Below, one piece after another: positions 28,380-40,910 of a stretch of 64,000 nt of DNA. The stretch is from Cacajao melanocephalus. Lineage: Eukaryota; Chordata; Mammalia; Primates; Pitheciidae. Position numbers and translations under genes: made by a program. Numbering within the stretch: position 1 is the stretch's first letter; each line of letters starts with the position of its first letter. The notes beneath the pieces were generated by a model. It was not told the origin of the DNA, did no database searches, and saw only the letters and a list, made by a program, of their open reading frames with translations. Where the stretch lies: the NCBI GenBank assembly GCA_963573385.1, contig CAUYLG010050943.1, positions 36,938 to 100,937 on the forward strand, read 5' to 3'.

Positions 28380-29368
28380 CTCTTGAACTCCAGACTCTTT
28401 CCACAAACTGTCTACTTGATATTTTCCCTCAGATACTTATTGGCAACCCCAAACGTAACATATGCAACAGAACATCGATCTTCTTTCCTCAAAAGTATCC
28501 CATTGCAGTTTTCCACATTTTGGTTGATTGCCAATTCATCCTTCCAGTTATTTTTGCCAAAAGCCTTAACTGTCCTCTTTCTCCTATGTGATGTGTGTCA
28601 TCTGACAGCAAGTCTTCTGCCTTGATCTTCACAATATGCCTTGACTCTCCACCTCTACCCCCTGGACCAAGCCACCAGTGTCTTTCACTGAGATTATACC
28701 AGCTTTTGTCCTTACTCTAAACTTCCCTGATCCCAACTGGGCCTTTGACTCTGAGAGACACAGTGTCCTCACCACACGGTGGTCAGAATGACCCTCTGCT
28801 CAGAATCCCAGTGGCTCCCCGTTTCATTCAGAGTAAAAATCAAAGTCCTCGCCATGGCTCACCAGGCCCTATGTGATCTCATTATTGCTGACTTAACCTC
28901 CTGTTACATTCCTCCTTGCTCACTCCTCACCATCCACGTTGGCTTCCTGTTCCTACCCCAGGGCCTTTGCACTCACTGGTTCTTCTGTTCAGGATGTTCA
29001 TTCCCCAGGTCTCTGCTTGCCTGTGCCTTCACTCCTTCAGGTCTTTGCTCTCATGTCTTCTTCTCAGTGCGTGTCTTCTCAGTGATCATTTCTGTGACTT
29101 CCTCATTAAAAGTGGAATTTACCCTCTCCTTTCCCTTGGCCAGGCCCTCCCTTTTCTGCCTCCTATTTCCCCATAAAAGTTCTTAGCATACAACGTGCTA
29201 CAGATTGTACCAATTTGTTTATTGTCTGTCTTCTCCTACTCAAATGTAAGCTCCATGAGAGCAAAAATTTTTTGTTTCTATTCTTTATGACTGTTTCCAA
29301 TATCTGGAATAGCACCTGATGCACAGAAGTGGAATAAATATTTGTGGAATAAATGAGTGAATAGTTTC
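28380..29368 (+). mobile_element. L2 LINE 3' portion
   Basis: Clear L2 order: CCCAGTGGCTCCCCGTTTCA, then CAGGGCCTTTGCACTCACTG, CAGGTCTTTGCTCTCATGTC, GTAAGCTCCATGAGAGCAAA and GGAATAAATATTTGTGGAAT at the 3' end. No intact reverse transcriptase frame. Confidence 0.9.
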
Positions 29369-29743
29369 TGATATGGTTTGGCTGTGTCCCCACCCAAATG
29401 TCAACTTAAATTGTAGTTCCCATAATCTCCATGTATTATGGGAGGGACCCAGTGAGTGGTAATTAAATCATGAGGGTGGTTACCTCTGTGCTGTTCTCAT
29501 GATAGCGATTGAGTTGTGATGAGATCGGATGGTTTTATAAGGGGATTTTCCCTCCTTTGCTCTGCACTTCTCTCTCCTGCTGCCATGTGAAGAAAGACGT
29601 GTTTGCTTCCCCTTCCACCATTATCGTAAGTTTCCTGAGGCCTCCCCAGCCATGCGGAACTGTGAGTCAATGAAACCTCTTTCCTTTATAAATGACCCAG
29701 TCTCAGGTATTTCTTGATAGCAGCATGAGAACAAACTAATACA
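29369..29743 (+). mobile_element. THE1/MST-type MaLR solo LTR
   Basis: A 375-bp LTR with TGATATGGTTTGGCTGTGTC at the start and ACTAATACA at the end. The flanks GTTTC and GTCTC form a 5-bp target duplication with one mismatch. It inserted at the 3' end of an L2. Confidence 0.93.
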
Positions 29744-29769
29744 GTCTCCCTGCTTCTGTACTTTCTTCT

Positions 29770-30060
29770 TCGTAATGTTTGCAAGATGCATAACTGATTA
29801 TTTTATTGGGTCACTTAAAATCCTTCAGAGCCTTCCAGTTCTTTACAGAATAAAGATGTACTTTTCAAACAGAGTTTGCAATGCCCTGTCTGATGTGTTT
29901 TCCTCTGCTACTTTATCTTCAAATCATGCCACTCACTGTCTCACTTTTTACATTCAAGTTACCATGAACTTCACTTTTTCCCTAGGAAATATGACCTCCT
30001 CCCTACCTTGAACATGCTACTCCCACTTCTTGAGCTGCTTTTCTCTCCACCCCTCTGTCT
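29770..30060 (+). mobile_element. Second L2 fragment
   Basis: AAAATCCTTCAGAGCCTTCC and following sequence matches the L2 3' coding region again. This is a separate copy from the one before the LTR, because it restarts further 5' in the element. Confidence 0.65.
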
Positions 30061-30964
30061 TTACTTGGTTTTTCCTTTACCCGATAGCATTAAAATAATC
30101 CATTGTTTGGGAGTGAAGGAGATGATCAGGCAGTTGTTTGGCAGCATGCAGAAAACAAGTTGATTGTCTTAGGTTTTTACTCTCTGCCTTATTTCTGGTA
30201 CTCTGACATTATATCATTCCAGCCAGTTTTCTTAAACACACAGCTGCCTTATCATTTATTCATTTCTTCAGAACACATGTATTTAGTTCCTGTACAAAGC
30301 ACAGCTTTATTCAAGGTCTGAAAACCGGCTTTCTGCCTGGTTACAAGTGTGGGGTCCATTTATAATACACACAGCCATGCCCATCCCCCAGTAAGGGTCA
30401 GGCAGTGTATGTGGCTCTGAGATTATAAATACACAGAGGCCTAGAGTTGGAGGAACTGGCAATTATGCAAAATGCTGGACATTTCCCTGTCTGTTGTCAC
30501 TCTATCATTGTCCCCTTTATGTTCCTCAGCTCTATTAAAATCAGCATTGTTTTCTTTTTTTTTTCTTTTCTGTCCTTTCTTGGACTTTGTAAATATGATT
30601 TTAAATTCCTATTACTGCTTCACTTAATGACAATAGAAATTATTTGCTTTGAGAAGAAAAAGATGAGTTGGTACTTTAAATTTATATATAGTGACTATCT
30701 ATAAACAGTAATGGCAATATTCTTGAATAATAAAATTTAAATGATGTATTTATTCCTTTCAGATAATAGCAGAAGAGGACCACTAAATGATGGTGGGAGG
30801 AATGCTGGTATTTGTCCATTAAAATAAAATATTATTCAAATGCCGAGGTGCTTCACTTCTGTGTCTCATGTTCATCTCCCAAGTGAATTAAAGCAGTTAT
30901 AAGGGACTGCTGTTTATTGGCTGCAGCAAATAACATGCTTAACAGATTTATTCTCTCCTGGTCG
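30061..30964. other. Unannotated intronic sequence
   Basis: Nothing recognised. Confidence 0.5.
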
Positions 30965-31335
30965 TCATGATTATCATCAGCACACACTTACAGGATACCT
31001 ATTGTGGGCAGGAGATGTAGTGCTGGGAGCTTTTCATCTCTCTGGGAAGACATGGAATATTTATAACAGAGACGGATAACAATACAGTACATTAAATGCC
31101 AAACAAGTGACATTGAAAATAAGTGGAATAGGAGTTTAAAGCAAGGAGAAGTCATTGCAAGGAGGTGGGACTTGATCTCAGCCTAGAATGAAAGGCAGGT
31201 GTCTGGCTAGAGAGGAAGATGGGGCATTTCTAGGTAAGGGAGCATTGTGGGCATAAGGTCAGGGTCACAGATGACCACACAGTGTTTGAAGGGCACTGAG
31301 TTTCTCAAAAACAAAGAGTAGGGGGTGTTGAATAT
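30965..31335 (-). mobile_element. L2 fragment
   Basis: GGATACCTATTGTGGGCAGG onward, then GGGAAGACATGG and the AAGGCAGGTGTCTGG-type block, follow L2 in reverse. Confidence 0.6.
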
Positions 31336-31359
31336 GTATCAAAATGTGGACCTGGGAAA

Positions 31360-31550
31360 TAATAACTGTTGACATGTGCGTATTGTCATTTGAGTTTCAC
31401 AATACTCCTGTGAGGGAGACACTATTTTATGGATGAGCAAATGGAGGCATAGAGCTGCCAATTGATTGCCCAAGACACCTGACAAAAGGCAAAGCTGACC
31501 TCAAACCCAGACGGTCCAGCTCTACAGGCCAAGCTCTTACCCATGAGGTT
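31360..31550 (-). mobile_element. MIR SINE
   Basis: TATTTTATGGATGAGCAAAT and the TTGCCCAAGAC block match reversed MIR. Confidence 0.7.
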
Positions 31551-31669
31551 GGTGGGTCTTGATTGAGAATTTGTGGGACTGGGGAATGTCTCCTGGTTTT
31601 GATGGACTGGGGCACCACTGAGTGTTTAATAAGGATATGATACCAGATCCCTTTTAAACAATATCCCTC

Positions 31670-32080
31670 TGCTATGGTTTGAATATCCCCTCCAAAACTC
31701 CAGTTGAAACTTAATCCCTAATGTGGGTATGTTGAGAGGTTAGCCCTTTAACAGGTGATTGATTCGTGAGGGCTCTGTCCTCATGAATGGATTGATCCAT
31801 TCACAGATTTATGGATTAATGAGTTAATGGATTAATTGATTCTCATGGGAGTGGGACTGGTGTCTTATAGGAAGAGGACAAGAGGCCTGAGCTGGCATGC
31901 TTAGCCTCACCATGCCATGCCCTGAGCTCAGAACTGCGGAGGGTTCCCACCAGCAATAAGGCTCTCACCAGATTTAGCCATTTGACCTTGGAGTTCTTAG
32001 CTTCTATAAGAAATAAATTCCTTTTCTTGATAAATTACTCAGTTTCAAGTGTTCTGTTATAAGCAACAGAAAATAAGATA
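31670..32080 (+). mobile_element. MLT1-like MaLR solo LTR
   Basis: TGCTATGGTTTGAATATCCC start, GAGGGCTCTGTCCTCATGAA, and a 3' end reading TAAATTACTCAGTTTCAAGT. The flanking CCCTC/CCCTA fits a 5-bp target duplication with one mismatch. Confidence 0.8.
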
Positions 32081-32879
32081 CCCTATAAAGGAAGGTGATG
32101 CTGGCTGTGGTGAAAAGCGGTGAGGTAGAAGAATCTGGAAGCAGAGAGACGGATTGGGAGAGAATTTCCCAGCCAATGAGCTGAAGCCCCCTGCTGTCCC
32201 ACAGATGAGTGATGGGATACCAGGAGCAAGGCTCCCTTCAGACCTCAGCAGACCAGCAGATGGGGACAGCAGCTGGAGTCACTGGGCAGGTGGCCTCCAA
32301 AACATGACCTCATCCATTGACCCAGGTACCATTCAAATATAAGAATTTTCTATGGACATTATGACGTGAACAGTACTGGGAAGTAAAAGATATTTGCCTC
32401 AGAGAGTAGTGGTGGGGAGGAAAAGGACACCGTGAGTTCAATCACAGGACATGTTTGCCTGGGTGACCCATGAGAGCAGGGAAGAACAGAGCACTGGTAA
32501 GTGAAACTGAGCTTGGGAACACAAGTGTCTGAGGGGCAGTGGTGGTGCTGGGGGCAGCTGGCTCTGGAGAACAGTGAGCAGAGCTTTCGACACGTGAAGT
32601 GTGAGTGATGCCAGGGCGTTTAGTGTGGACTTTCTAGTAGCTTTTTCCCGATATTTTGGCATAGACCTTATTGATGCTTTTCCCTAATGCTTTCCTTTTT
32701 TTTTCTAACTTTAAATTTCAATTAATAAAAACATGTTGTATTTGAAGTGTAAAAAAGCTGAATTTTTACCAGCAGTTTGAGGATGGGCTTGCAATGATGA
32801 GACCCACCCAGCTTTGCTTTCCAAGCATGCTGAGAGTTCCAGAGATGCCTGCCCTAGAGAGTGTGGCTGGTGGGGAGCT
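32081..32879. other. Unannotated intronic sequence
   Basis: Nothing recognised. Confidence 0.45.
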
Positions 32880-33050
32880 CTGAGCCTGGAATCAGACACC
32901 CAGGCTGAGAAACCCCAGCCTGGCCCAACATCCTGTGAGTGTGCAAGTCACTCAGCCTCCATGCACTCACGTGTAACCCTCAGTAGAAAGGAAATAACAA
33001 CAGTACCTACTTCATAGAGTTGCGCAGCTCATGGGAATTAATGCATGGCA
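32880..33050 (+). mobile_element. MIR SINE
   Basis: GGAATCAGACACCCAGGCTG and ACAGTACCTACTTCATAGAG match MIR in plus orientation. Confidence 0.65.
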
Positions 33051-33529
33051 ACATTCGGGATGGCTTTGGGCACAAAGTGAGCTTCATTAAAAGGTGGCCA
33101 TTAATATGGAATCCATTGATCAAAGCCTTGCACACAATGAAAGTCCCCATGCAGGCATGAGGGTACAGCACTGGTGGGTGTGTAGCAGTGGGCATGTGAG
33201 GTGGTGAATACAGTTGAGGACCAAATTTTAGTGCGGCAGTGACTTGAGGAGCAGACATCACAGCATGTGTGGGAATGAGTTCATCAACTTTTTGACAGTC
33301 TCCAGGCGAGAGTCCTCCTCCTGGGGAGGGACCTGAGAAGAAACCCAAGGTTCTTATCTGCCCAGTGGGAGGCTGGGCCATGTGGGTGGAGAACATCAGT
33401 GGATTAAAAATCTAGGGACCCTGATCCAGGAGAAATAAACAGGTGAACTCCTGAAGAGCAGGGGTTACGTACTTGTTTCTCGTCCTCACTTTCTGATTTT
33501 TACTTACTATTTTCATTTTTCTGACTTAA

Positions 33530-34250
<721 letters not shown>

Positions 34251-34387
34251 GAACATACTTTTTCCTCCATCTTTTTTAAGCATTACCCAGAGAGGGAGTT
34301 TAAGAATTTACTGTTCTTCAAAATTCAAGCTGAATGAAATTAGTAATAACAATTCTGGCTCCCGTGCAAAAAATCTTGATATTCCTT

Positions 34388-34832
34388 TTTTTTTATTTTT
34401 AAATTATTTTATTTTAGAGACAAGGTCTTTCTCTGTCATCCAGGCTGGAGTACAGTGGCATGATCATAGCTCACTGCAGCCTTGCACTTCTGGGCTCCAG
34501 TGATCCTCCTTCCTCAGCCTCCTGAGCAGCTAGGACCACAGATGTACATCATCACACCCAGTTAATTTAAAAATTATTTTTGGTAGAAATGGTGTCTTGC
34601 TATGTTGCCCAGGCTAGTCTTGAACTACTAGACTCAAGCAATCCTCCTGCCTCAGCCTTTTCAGTAGCTAAGACCACAGGTGTGCACCTTCATGCCCAGT
34701 TAATTTTAGAATTATTTTTGGTAGAGATGGAGTCTTGCTATGTTGCCTAGGCTAATCTTGAACCACTGGCCTCAAGCAATCCTCCTGCCTCAGCCTTCCA
34801 TAGAGCTGGGATGATAGCCACAGTGCTCAGCC
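34388..34832 (-). mobile_element. Alu (J-like) with an extra duplicated monomer
   Basis: About 445 bp, against about 300 for a normal Alu. Two adjacent units of about 135 bp each carry TTATTTTTGGTAGA(A/G)ATGG, CTTGCTATGTTGCC and CAAGCAATCCTCCTGCCTCA (about 34558-34692 and 34700-34832). They lie beyond one normal right arm. This is most likely an internal tandem duplication by unequal exchange. Confidence 0.85.
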
Positions 34833-35243
34833 AAAAATCTTGCTCTTTAAGATGCCATAACACTGGAGTAAGCATTGAAGGGCAGGAAACGGTGGGCAGT
34901 GGGGGAGAGAGCCCCCACATTTACAGCTCCAATGGGAAGTGAGTTAGGGAGATTTGTTCCTGCATGCTCTTAAAATTTTTTTATTCATTAAAAAAAGTGA
35001 TCTTAGAACCTTAAGCATACATGAGTTCATTTTCAGAGAGGAAATGGACTTCTTCATGTTCAGCAAGTTTGAACAATTCAGGCCTTCTTAGATGTCTCTC
35101 AGAGGTCACTGCTGAGGATGAAAAGCCCATTTGTATATTCTCATCAGGACGCTGATTTTAGATGCACCCAGATCCTCTCTGGCTCAATGTATATTTGATG
35201 ACCAAGATGGCCCAAGATATTATAAGTAAAAATATACCCCTGG
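34833..35243. other. Unannotated intronic sequence
   Basis: Nothing recognised. Confidence 0.5.
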
Positions 35244-35543
35244 GCCGGGTGTGGTGGCTCTTGCTTGTCATCCCAGCACTTTGGCCAAGGCAGGAGAATT
35301 GCTTGAGTCCAGTTCAAGACCAGGCCTGGTAACACAGTGAGATCCCCATCTCTACAAAAAATTTTAAAAATTAGCTGGGAGTGGTGATGTGTACCTGTGG
35401 TCCCAGCTACTTGGGAGGCTGAGGTGGGAGGATCACTTGAGCCTGAGAGGTCAGGGCTGCAGGGAGCTGTGATCCCACTATTGCACTCAAGCCTGAGTAA
35501 CAAAGCAAGACCCTGTCTCAAAAAAAAAAATTAATTAAAAAAA
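35244..35543 (+). mobile_element. Alu (J-like)
   Basis: GGCCGGGTGTGGTGGCTCTT start, CTCAAGCCTGAGTAACAAAG end, short A-tail. One internal deletion lies near 35285. Confidence 0.92.
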
Positions 35544-35792
35544 AGACTCCTGCTTTAAGCAACTTTCATGACAGTGATATATTTTGTGAATGTAAAGTTC
35601 TGAGAGGATTGGGAATGAAAATGTTTCTGATTTTCTATTTCTATTGAAAGTTCAAATGTTCTGTAGCAACCTACTGGTATACTATCACAAATTAGGATAA
35701 AATTGATTTAAGTAAAATTAATTTTACTCATTCAAAGCCCATCTCTGTTTAGCACAGGAGTGAATGTATGTATTTTTTATTTTTTATTAGGA

Positions 35793-35942
35793 AATGATCC
35801 TCCCACCTCAGCCTCCTGAGTAGCTGGGACTACAGGCATGCACCATCACATCCAGCTAATTTTTGTATTTTTTGTGGAGATGGGGTTTCACCATATTGGC
35901 CAGGCTGTTCTGGGATTTCAGGCGTGAGCCACAGTGTCCAGC
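35793..35942 (-). mobile_element. Alu, internally deleted
   Basis: The reversed Alu jumps from TTGGCCAGGCTGTTC directly to TGGGATTTCAGGCGTGAGCC, so the usual intervening segment is missing. The right arm is also partial. Confidence 0.88.
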
Positions 35943-36258
35943 CAAATGTGTTTATTTAATAGAAGGAAAAATAATCATTACACACACAAACCCACTCCTT
36001 ATTCATGCAACAGTATTCTTGTAAAGAACACAACATGCCTCACCAACATTATTACTCTAACACCTTGCTCTAACACACCCAGCTGGCGAGTTGTTTTCCT
36101 GATTTTCATGGAGAGAAATGGGGTTCAAAGAAGTTATGTGACTTGCTCAACAAGGCCCATGGGAAATAAAGAACAAACCAAGAACAATCTATAGACTCTT
36201 GCTAGAACATTCTGTCTGCCCAATGTTAAATGGCAGAGGCTGGTATGCTTATCCTTAC

Positions 36259-36495
36259 CGGTGGGTTTGACGAGGACTGCCAAGAAGTCTGTGGTGAAGG
36301 AGCTGATGTAGAGGAGAATGCAGGGCGCCTTGGTGGTGCTGAAGCTGAAGCAGATCTCCTCCTGGGCCAGGTCCGGGTGGGAGTTCTGCTGGTCGGGAGA
36401 GTTCTCTACTCTGCTGCCTGAGTCTCTGGCATTGATTGCTGGTGCCTGGAAGTTATATCGTAGCCACATCCCTTCTTCAAAAAATGCGCCAACAT
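36259..36495 (-). CDS. CNTNAP2: Internal coding exon, contactin-associated protein (Caspr2-like), start of last laminin G domain
   Basis: This 237-bp exon encodes 79 residues. On the minus strand the acceptor is a pyrimidine-rich tract ending AATAG before ATGTTGG, and the donor is ACCG|GTAAGG. It enters in phase 1 (a split Asp codon) and leaves in phase 1 (a split Gly codon). The peptide opens [16 protein letters not shown], has [14 protein letters not shown] in the middle, then [14 protein letters not shown], and ends [11 protein letters not shown]. That is the beta-sandwich start of the C-terminal laminin G domain just after the second EGF-like module. Caspr2 is a neuronal type I membrane protein that clusters Kv1 channels at juxtaparanodes with contactin-2. 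From memory, CNTNAP3, 4 and 5 differ strongly here, so CNTNAP2 is preferred. The codon at 36350-36352 is TGC (Cys) in EEICFSFS, where I recall Arg, but this is not checked. Confidence 0.85.
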
Positions 36496-36690
36496 CTATT
36501 ATAAAGGAAAGAGGGAATTGAAAAATAAGGAGAGGTCTGATGCTGATATCATACAATATCCTTTCCAGCAGTTCATGGAGGGCAGACACTGGTTCCAGGA
36601 AGGGCATCTGACTAAGTCCTATGCAGAAAGATGTTACATCATCAACACAAATACTCTTATCAAAAAAAAAAAGCATGTAGCAAAGTATGA

Positions 36691-37062
36691 TGTAGTAGTC
36701 TGTTCCCACGCTGCTAATAAAGACATACTGGAGACTGGGCAATTTATTAAAAAAAAGAGGTTTAATGGGCTCACAGCTCCATGTCACTGAGGAGGCCTCA
36801 CAATAATGGCGGAAGGCAAAGAAGGAGCAAAGTCATGTCTTACATGGCGGCAGGCAAGAGGGAGAGAGCACAGGTGTAGGGGAACTCCCATTTATAAAAC
36901 CATCAGATCTTGTGAGATTTACTCACTATCATAAGAACAGCACAGGAAAGACCCATACCCATGATTAAATTACCTCCCACCAGGTCCCCCCCCCCAGCAA
37001 CATGTGGGGATTAGGGGAGCTACAATGTGAGATCTGGGTGGGGACAGAGCCAAACCATATCA
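36691..37062 (-). mobile_element. THE1/MST-type MaLR LTR, sense to the Caspr2-like gene
   Basis: The reverse LTR runs from TGTAGTAGTCTGTTCCCACG to CCAAACCATATCA, about 372 bp. The flanks TATGA and CACGG do not form a target duplication, so one edge may have been altered. It lies 195 bp upstream of the 237-bp exon in the same orientation. A nine-base C run is near 36988. Confidence 0.93.
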
Positions 37063-37349
37063 CACGGAAATCTATAAAATTAAAAAAATAATAGTAAAAT
37101 TTAAGAAACTTACATTATACCAGAAAAAAATTTCATGTGTCAATAAAAAGTTTCACATACCCTGAACAAAATTTCATGTACTCAGACCAAGGAACTAATT
37201 TTCGGGTTGAAGAGACATGCCGAAAATAAATTCCTGGTACAAGGAACTCATAGGGGTGTCCTCTTTGAGACTGAATTTGCTTGGATATTCACACAGGAAA
37301 GCCTATGATAAACCCTAGGTCCTTAGAGGCTTGGTGTATAGGGTTTACA
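37063..37349. other. Unannotated intronic sequence
   Basis: AT-rich. Nothing recognised. Confidence 0.45.
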
Positions 37350-37500
37350 ATCACATGTTTTCAAGTTAGAGAGAACTGTGTTCAAATTTGACTGCCACTA
37401 AATAGCTGTGGGGCCTCAGGAAAAGTTACTTAATGAATTTTTCTAGGCCTTGGTATTTCATCTGTGAAGTGGAGAGTAATTAGTACTCAATAAATAGTAT
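37350..37500 (+). mobile_element. MIR SINE
   Basis: GTTCAAATTTGACTGCCACT, TAGCTGTGGGGCC and TATTTCATCTGTGAAGTGG are in MIR order. Confidence 0.75.
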
Positions 37501-37974
37501 TCATTGTTATAATTATTGATAATTTAGAAGAAAGAAACCCTTCCTGCCTCAGCCTTTTCCTAGAGCCTGAGCACTGCTTACTGGCTAATTGGCACTTTGT
37601 GGCCAGCAAGCTCCTGTTGCCAAAGTCTCCCTGCTGTTTGCTCAGCAATGTTCTAAATCACCCCAGACTCACTGTGAAGGGCTGAGCCACCCTAGGGCTC
37701 CTGTGGTCTTCATAGTTTCTGTTTCATGGCCTTCTACAAGGGCCTTGCTGAAAGCATTTCTCACACTCCATCGCCCATGCAACAATTAATCTCACAACAC
37801 TTGACATCCCACTAAATTAACACTATGCAGAATATATTTTGCAAAACTGCTCTACGTTATAATTAATGGGAGAGGACAGTTTTTAATAGGAGTCTTCCAC
37901 TGATGTTTGTTCTTGTTAAAGAGGTCGGCACAGAGCAGTGAAGTCCGACGTATGGGGGTATATCTTGCCCTTGT

Positions 37975-38140
37975 CTCTAGTAGCCGTGTTAACTTGGGTC
38001 AATGTCTTGAAACTCTCTCAGCCTCAGTTTACTCTTTAAAAAATGGGGCCTCACAGGTGGTTGTGAGGATTAAATAAACTGTTTAACACATAGCTTAGTG
38101 CCTGGAATATATAAGTGCTCAGAAAAGATTAGTGAACTGT
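37975..38140 (+). mobile_element. MIR SINE
   Basis: CTCAGCCTCAGTTTACTCTT, then AAATGGGGCCTCACAGGTGG, GTGAGGATTAAATAAACTG and TAGTGCCTGGAATAT, in plus orientation. Confidence 0.8.
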
Positions 38141-38927
38141 TTGTTATTACAAAGTCAAGTTACCATTGTATATTGAGGGTGATACCCCCATCCCCCACCT
38201 CACAGCAACACACACATGTGTGAAAGTTGTCAGAATCAAAATGAAGTTACTAATGTTAAAAAAGAAAAATGAAAACCTGAGAAAGGAGCTGGGGAAGGGC
38301 ACGAGGGGACTGTTTCATGAATAAATGCTTGATCACAAGAACTACCACAAAGACTCTGCCAAAAGCACAACATTGCACAAAAACCATTGCAATCTTACAC
38401 AAAAAATACTTCTACAAGAACATCTGCCCAGAATTTGCCTGTCCAACCTTGGACTAGTGTCACCTTTGTTACTGATCTTTGTAGCCAAGGATAATTATTT
38501 CAAAACAATTACATACTCCTTCTCCTTTATCCCTTTAAAAACCCTTGTCTTCACCTCCCTGAATATGCACAGTTTACTACGGCATGCACATTTCCATTGC
38601 AATGCTTTATTTCCAATAAATCTCTTTTATTTTAGGGAGCCTCGCTCTGTTATGCAGGTTGACACATACAATCCACCATGGCACAGTTATAGAGTCCATT
38701 GCTTCTCACCAAGTTGCAAGGAAAAGACTTAACCGTAGGTTTTCAACTATGGGGAGGGCAATTTTCCTCCTGGTCCTCTTACCCCTAAAACTTTTGCAAC
38801 TGTATAGGCGGGGTAGTTGTCAAAATGACTGTGGGGTTACCAGTGAAATTAAGTGGGCATGGGCAAGGACAGCTGCGTGTCCTGCAATGTGTGGGGCTGT
38901 CTTACGCAATTAAGAATTCTCCCGGCT
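38141..38927. other. Unannotated intronic sequence
   Basis: AT-rich with a plus-strand frame of 135 codons (38325-38732) that matches no family I know. Confidence 0.45.
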
Positions 38928-39277
<350 letters not shown>

Positions 39278-39479
39278 CTACTTAATCCATGCTCATTGCC
39301 GCTTGACTTGCTGGAGTGTGAAGATGAACGAAATACAGTCACTTTCTGTGAGAAGATTTCCATCTAGCAGTGGGTGTGGAAGGAGGAGCATCAACAGTTT
39401 GAGCGCAATACAGCGGATGTTATGGCGGCTTATTTAGCAACTATGTGATGAGAACCCCATCTCACTGCCTAAAAGTCCT

Positions 39480-40133
<654 letters not shown>

Positions 40134-40139
40134 TCATGT

Positions 40140-40330
40140 GCTTTTATAGAATCAGTCATTCATTTGAGACCCCCGAGGCTCCTGCCACATTTCAGCTGGG
40201 TGTTGGGGATCTCATGAGCAAGGCACAGGTGATCCCTGCCCTCAGTAGTTCAGAGTCTAGTGGGACAGATGGACACTCCTAGGACAGGCTTCTGTAAACG
40301 TGTCTAACAGAGGACAGGGGAGGGAGGAGA
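40140..40330 (-). mobile_element. L2 fragment
   Basis: GCTGGGTGTTGGGGATCTCA and GTGATCCCTGCCCTCAGTAG match the reversed L2 3' region. Confidence 0.6.
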
Positions 40331-40844
40331 AGTCAGGAGGGGCAGGTGGGACAGCAAACACACTGCACAGTTCAACTTGCCACAGACAGGTTCTGCCAGA
40401 GAATGTGAGGGTCATTACCTGAGAACAGGCTCCTGCGTCGCAGGAGGGAAGAGGTAGATGTGAGGCTTGGAGGGAGGGTGGGAGGCAGGCTAAAGATAGA
40501 GGCTAGGGGATTCAAACAAATCTGAGTGGGGCAGGAAGGCTGATGTGCAGAAGACACGTCTTTGGAAATTCAAGACTGTGGAGCACAGAACCCGGCCTAG
40601 GGAGGGAAGGGTCTGGGCAACAGAGACCCCAGCACCTGAGTGACAGGTGCAGGGCATCACCCGCAAGAACCGCAGCTTCCAAGTGTTACCCTCTCTCCAG
40701 TTACTTCATCCCGGAGCCAGAACTGGAGTCAGAGAGCATGCAGAGCGGAGACTCTGATATCATTTCCGTGACCACTTTCCTGGAAGCCTATTATAATGCG
40801 GGTCCCCAGGCCTAGTCCCAGAATTTAGCTCAGAGGTTCTGGAG

Positions 40845-40910
40845 AAGCAGCACTTTTCACAGGTTCCCAGGTGATACTAATGTGCACAAAGGTGTGAGAT
40901 GCTTGGAGTG
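40845..40910. mobile_element. MER5-like DNA transposon fragment
   Basis: TCCCAGGTGATACTAATGTG resembles one end of MER5A. Short and tentative. Confidence 0.45.

Noticed and set aside
35144..35521. Minus-strand frame resembling an Alu-derived protein
   Set aside because: Translation of an antisense Alu.
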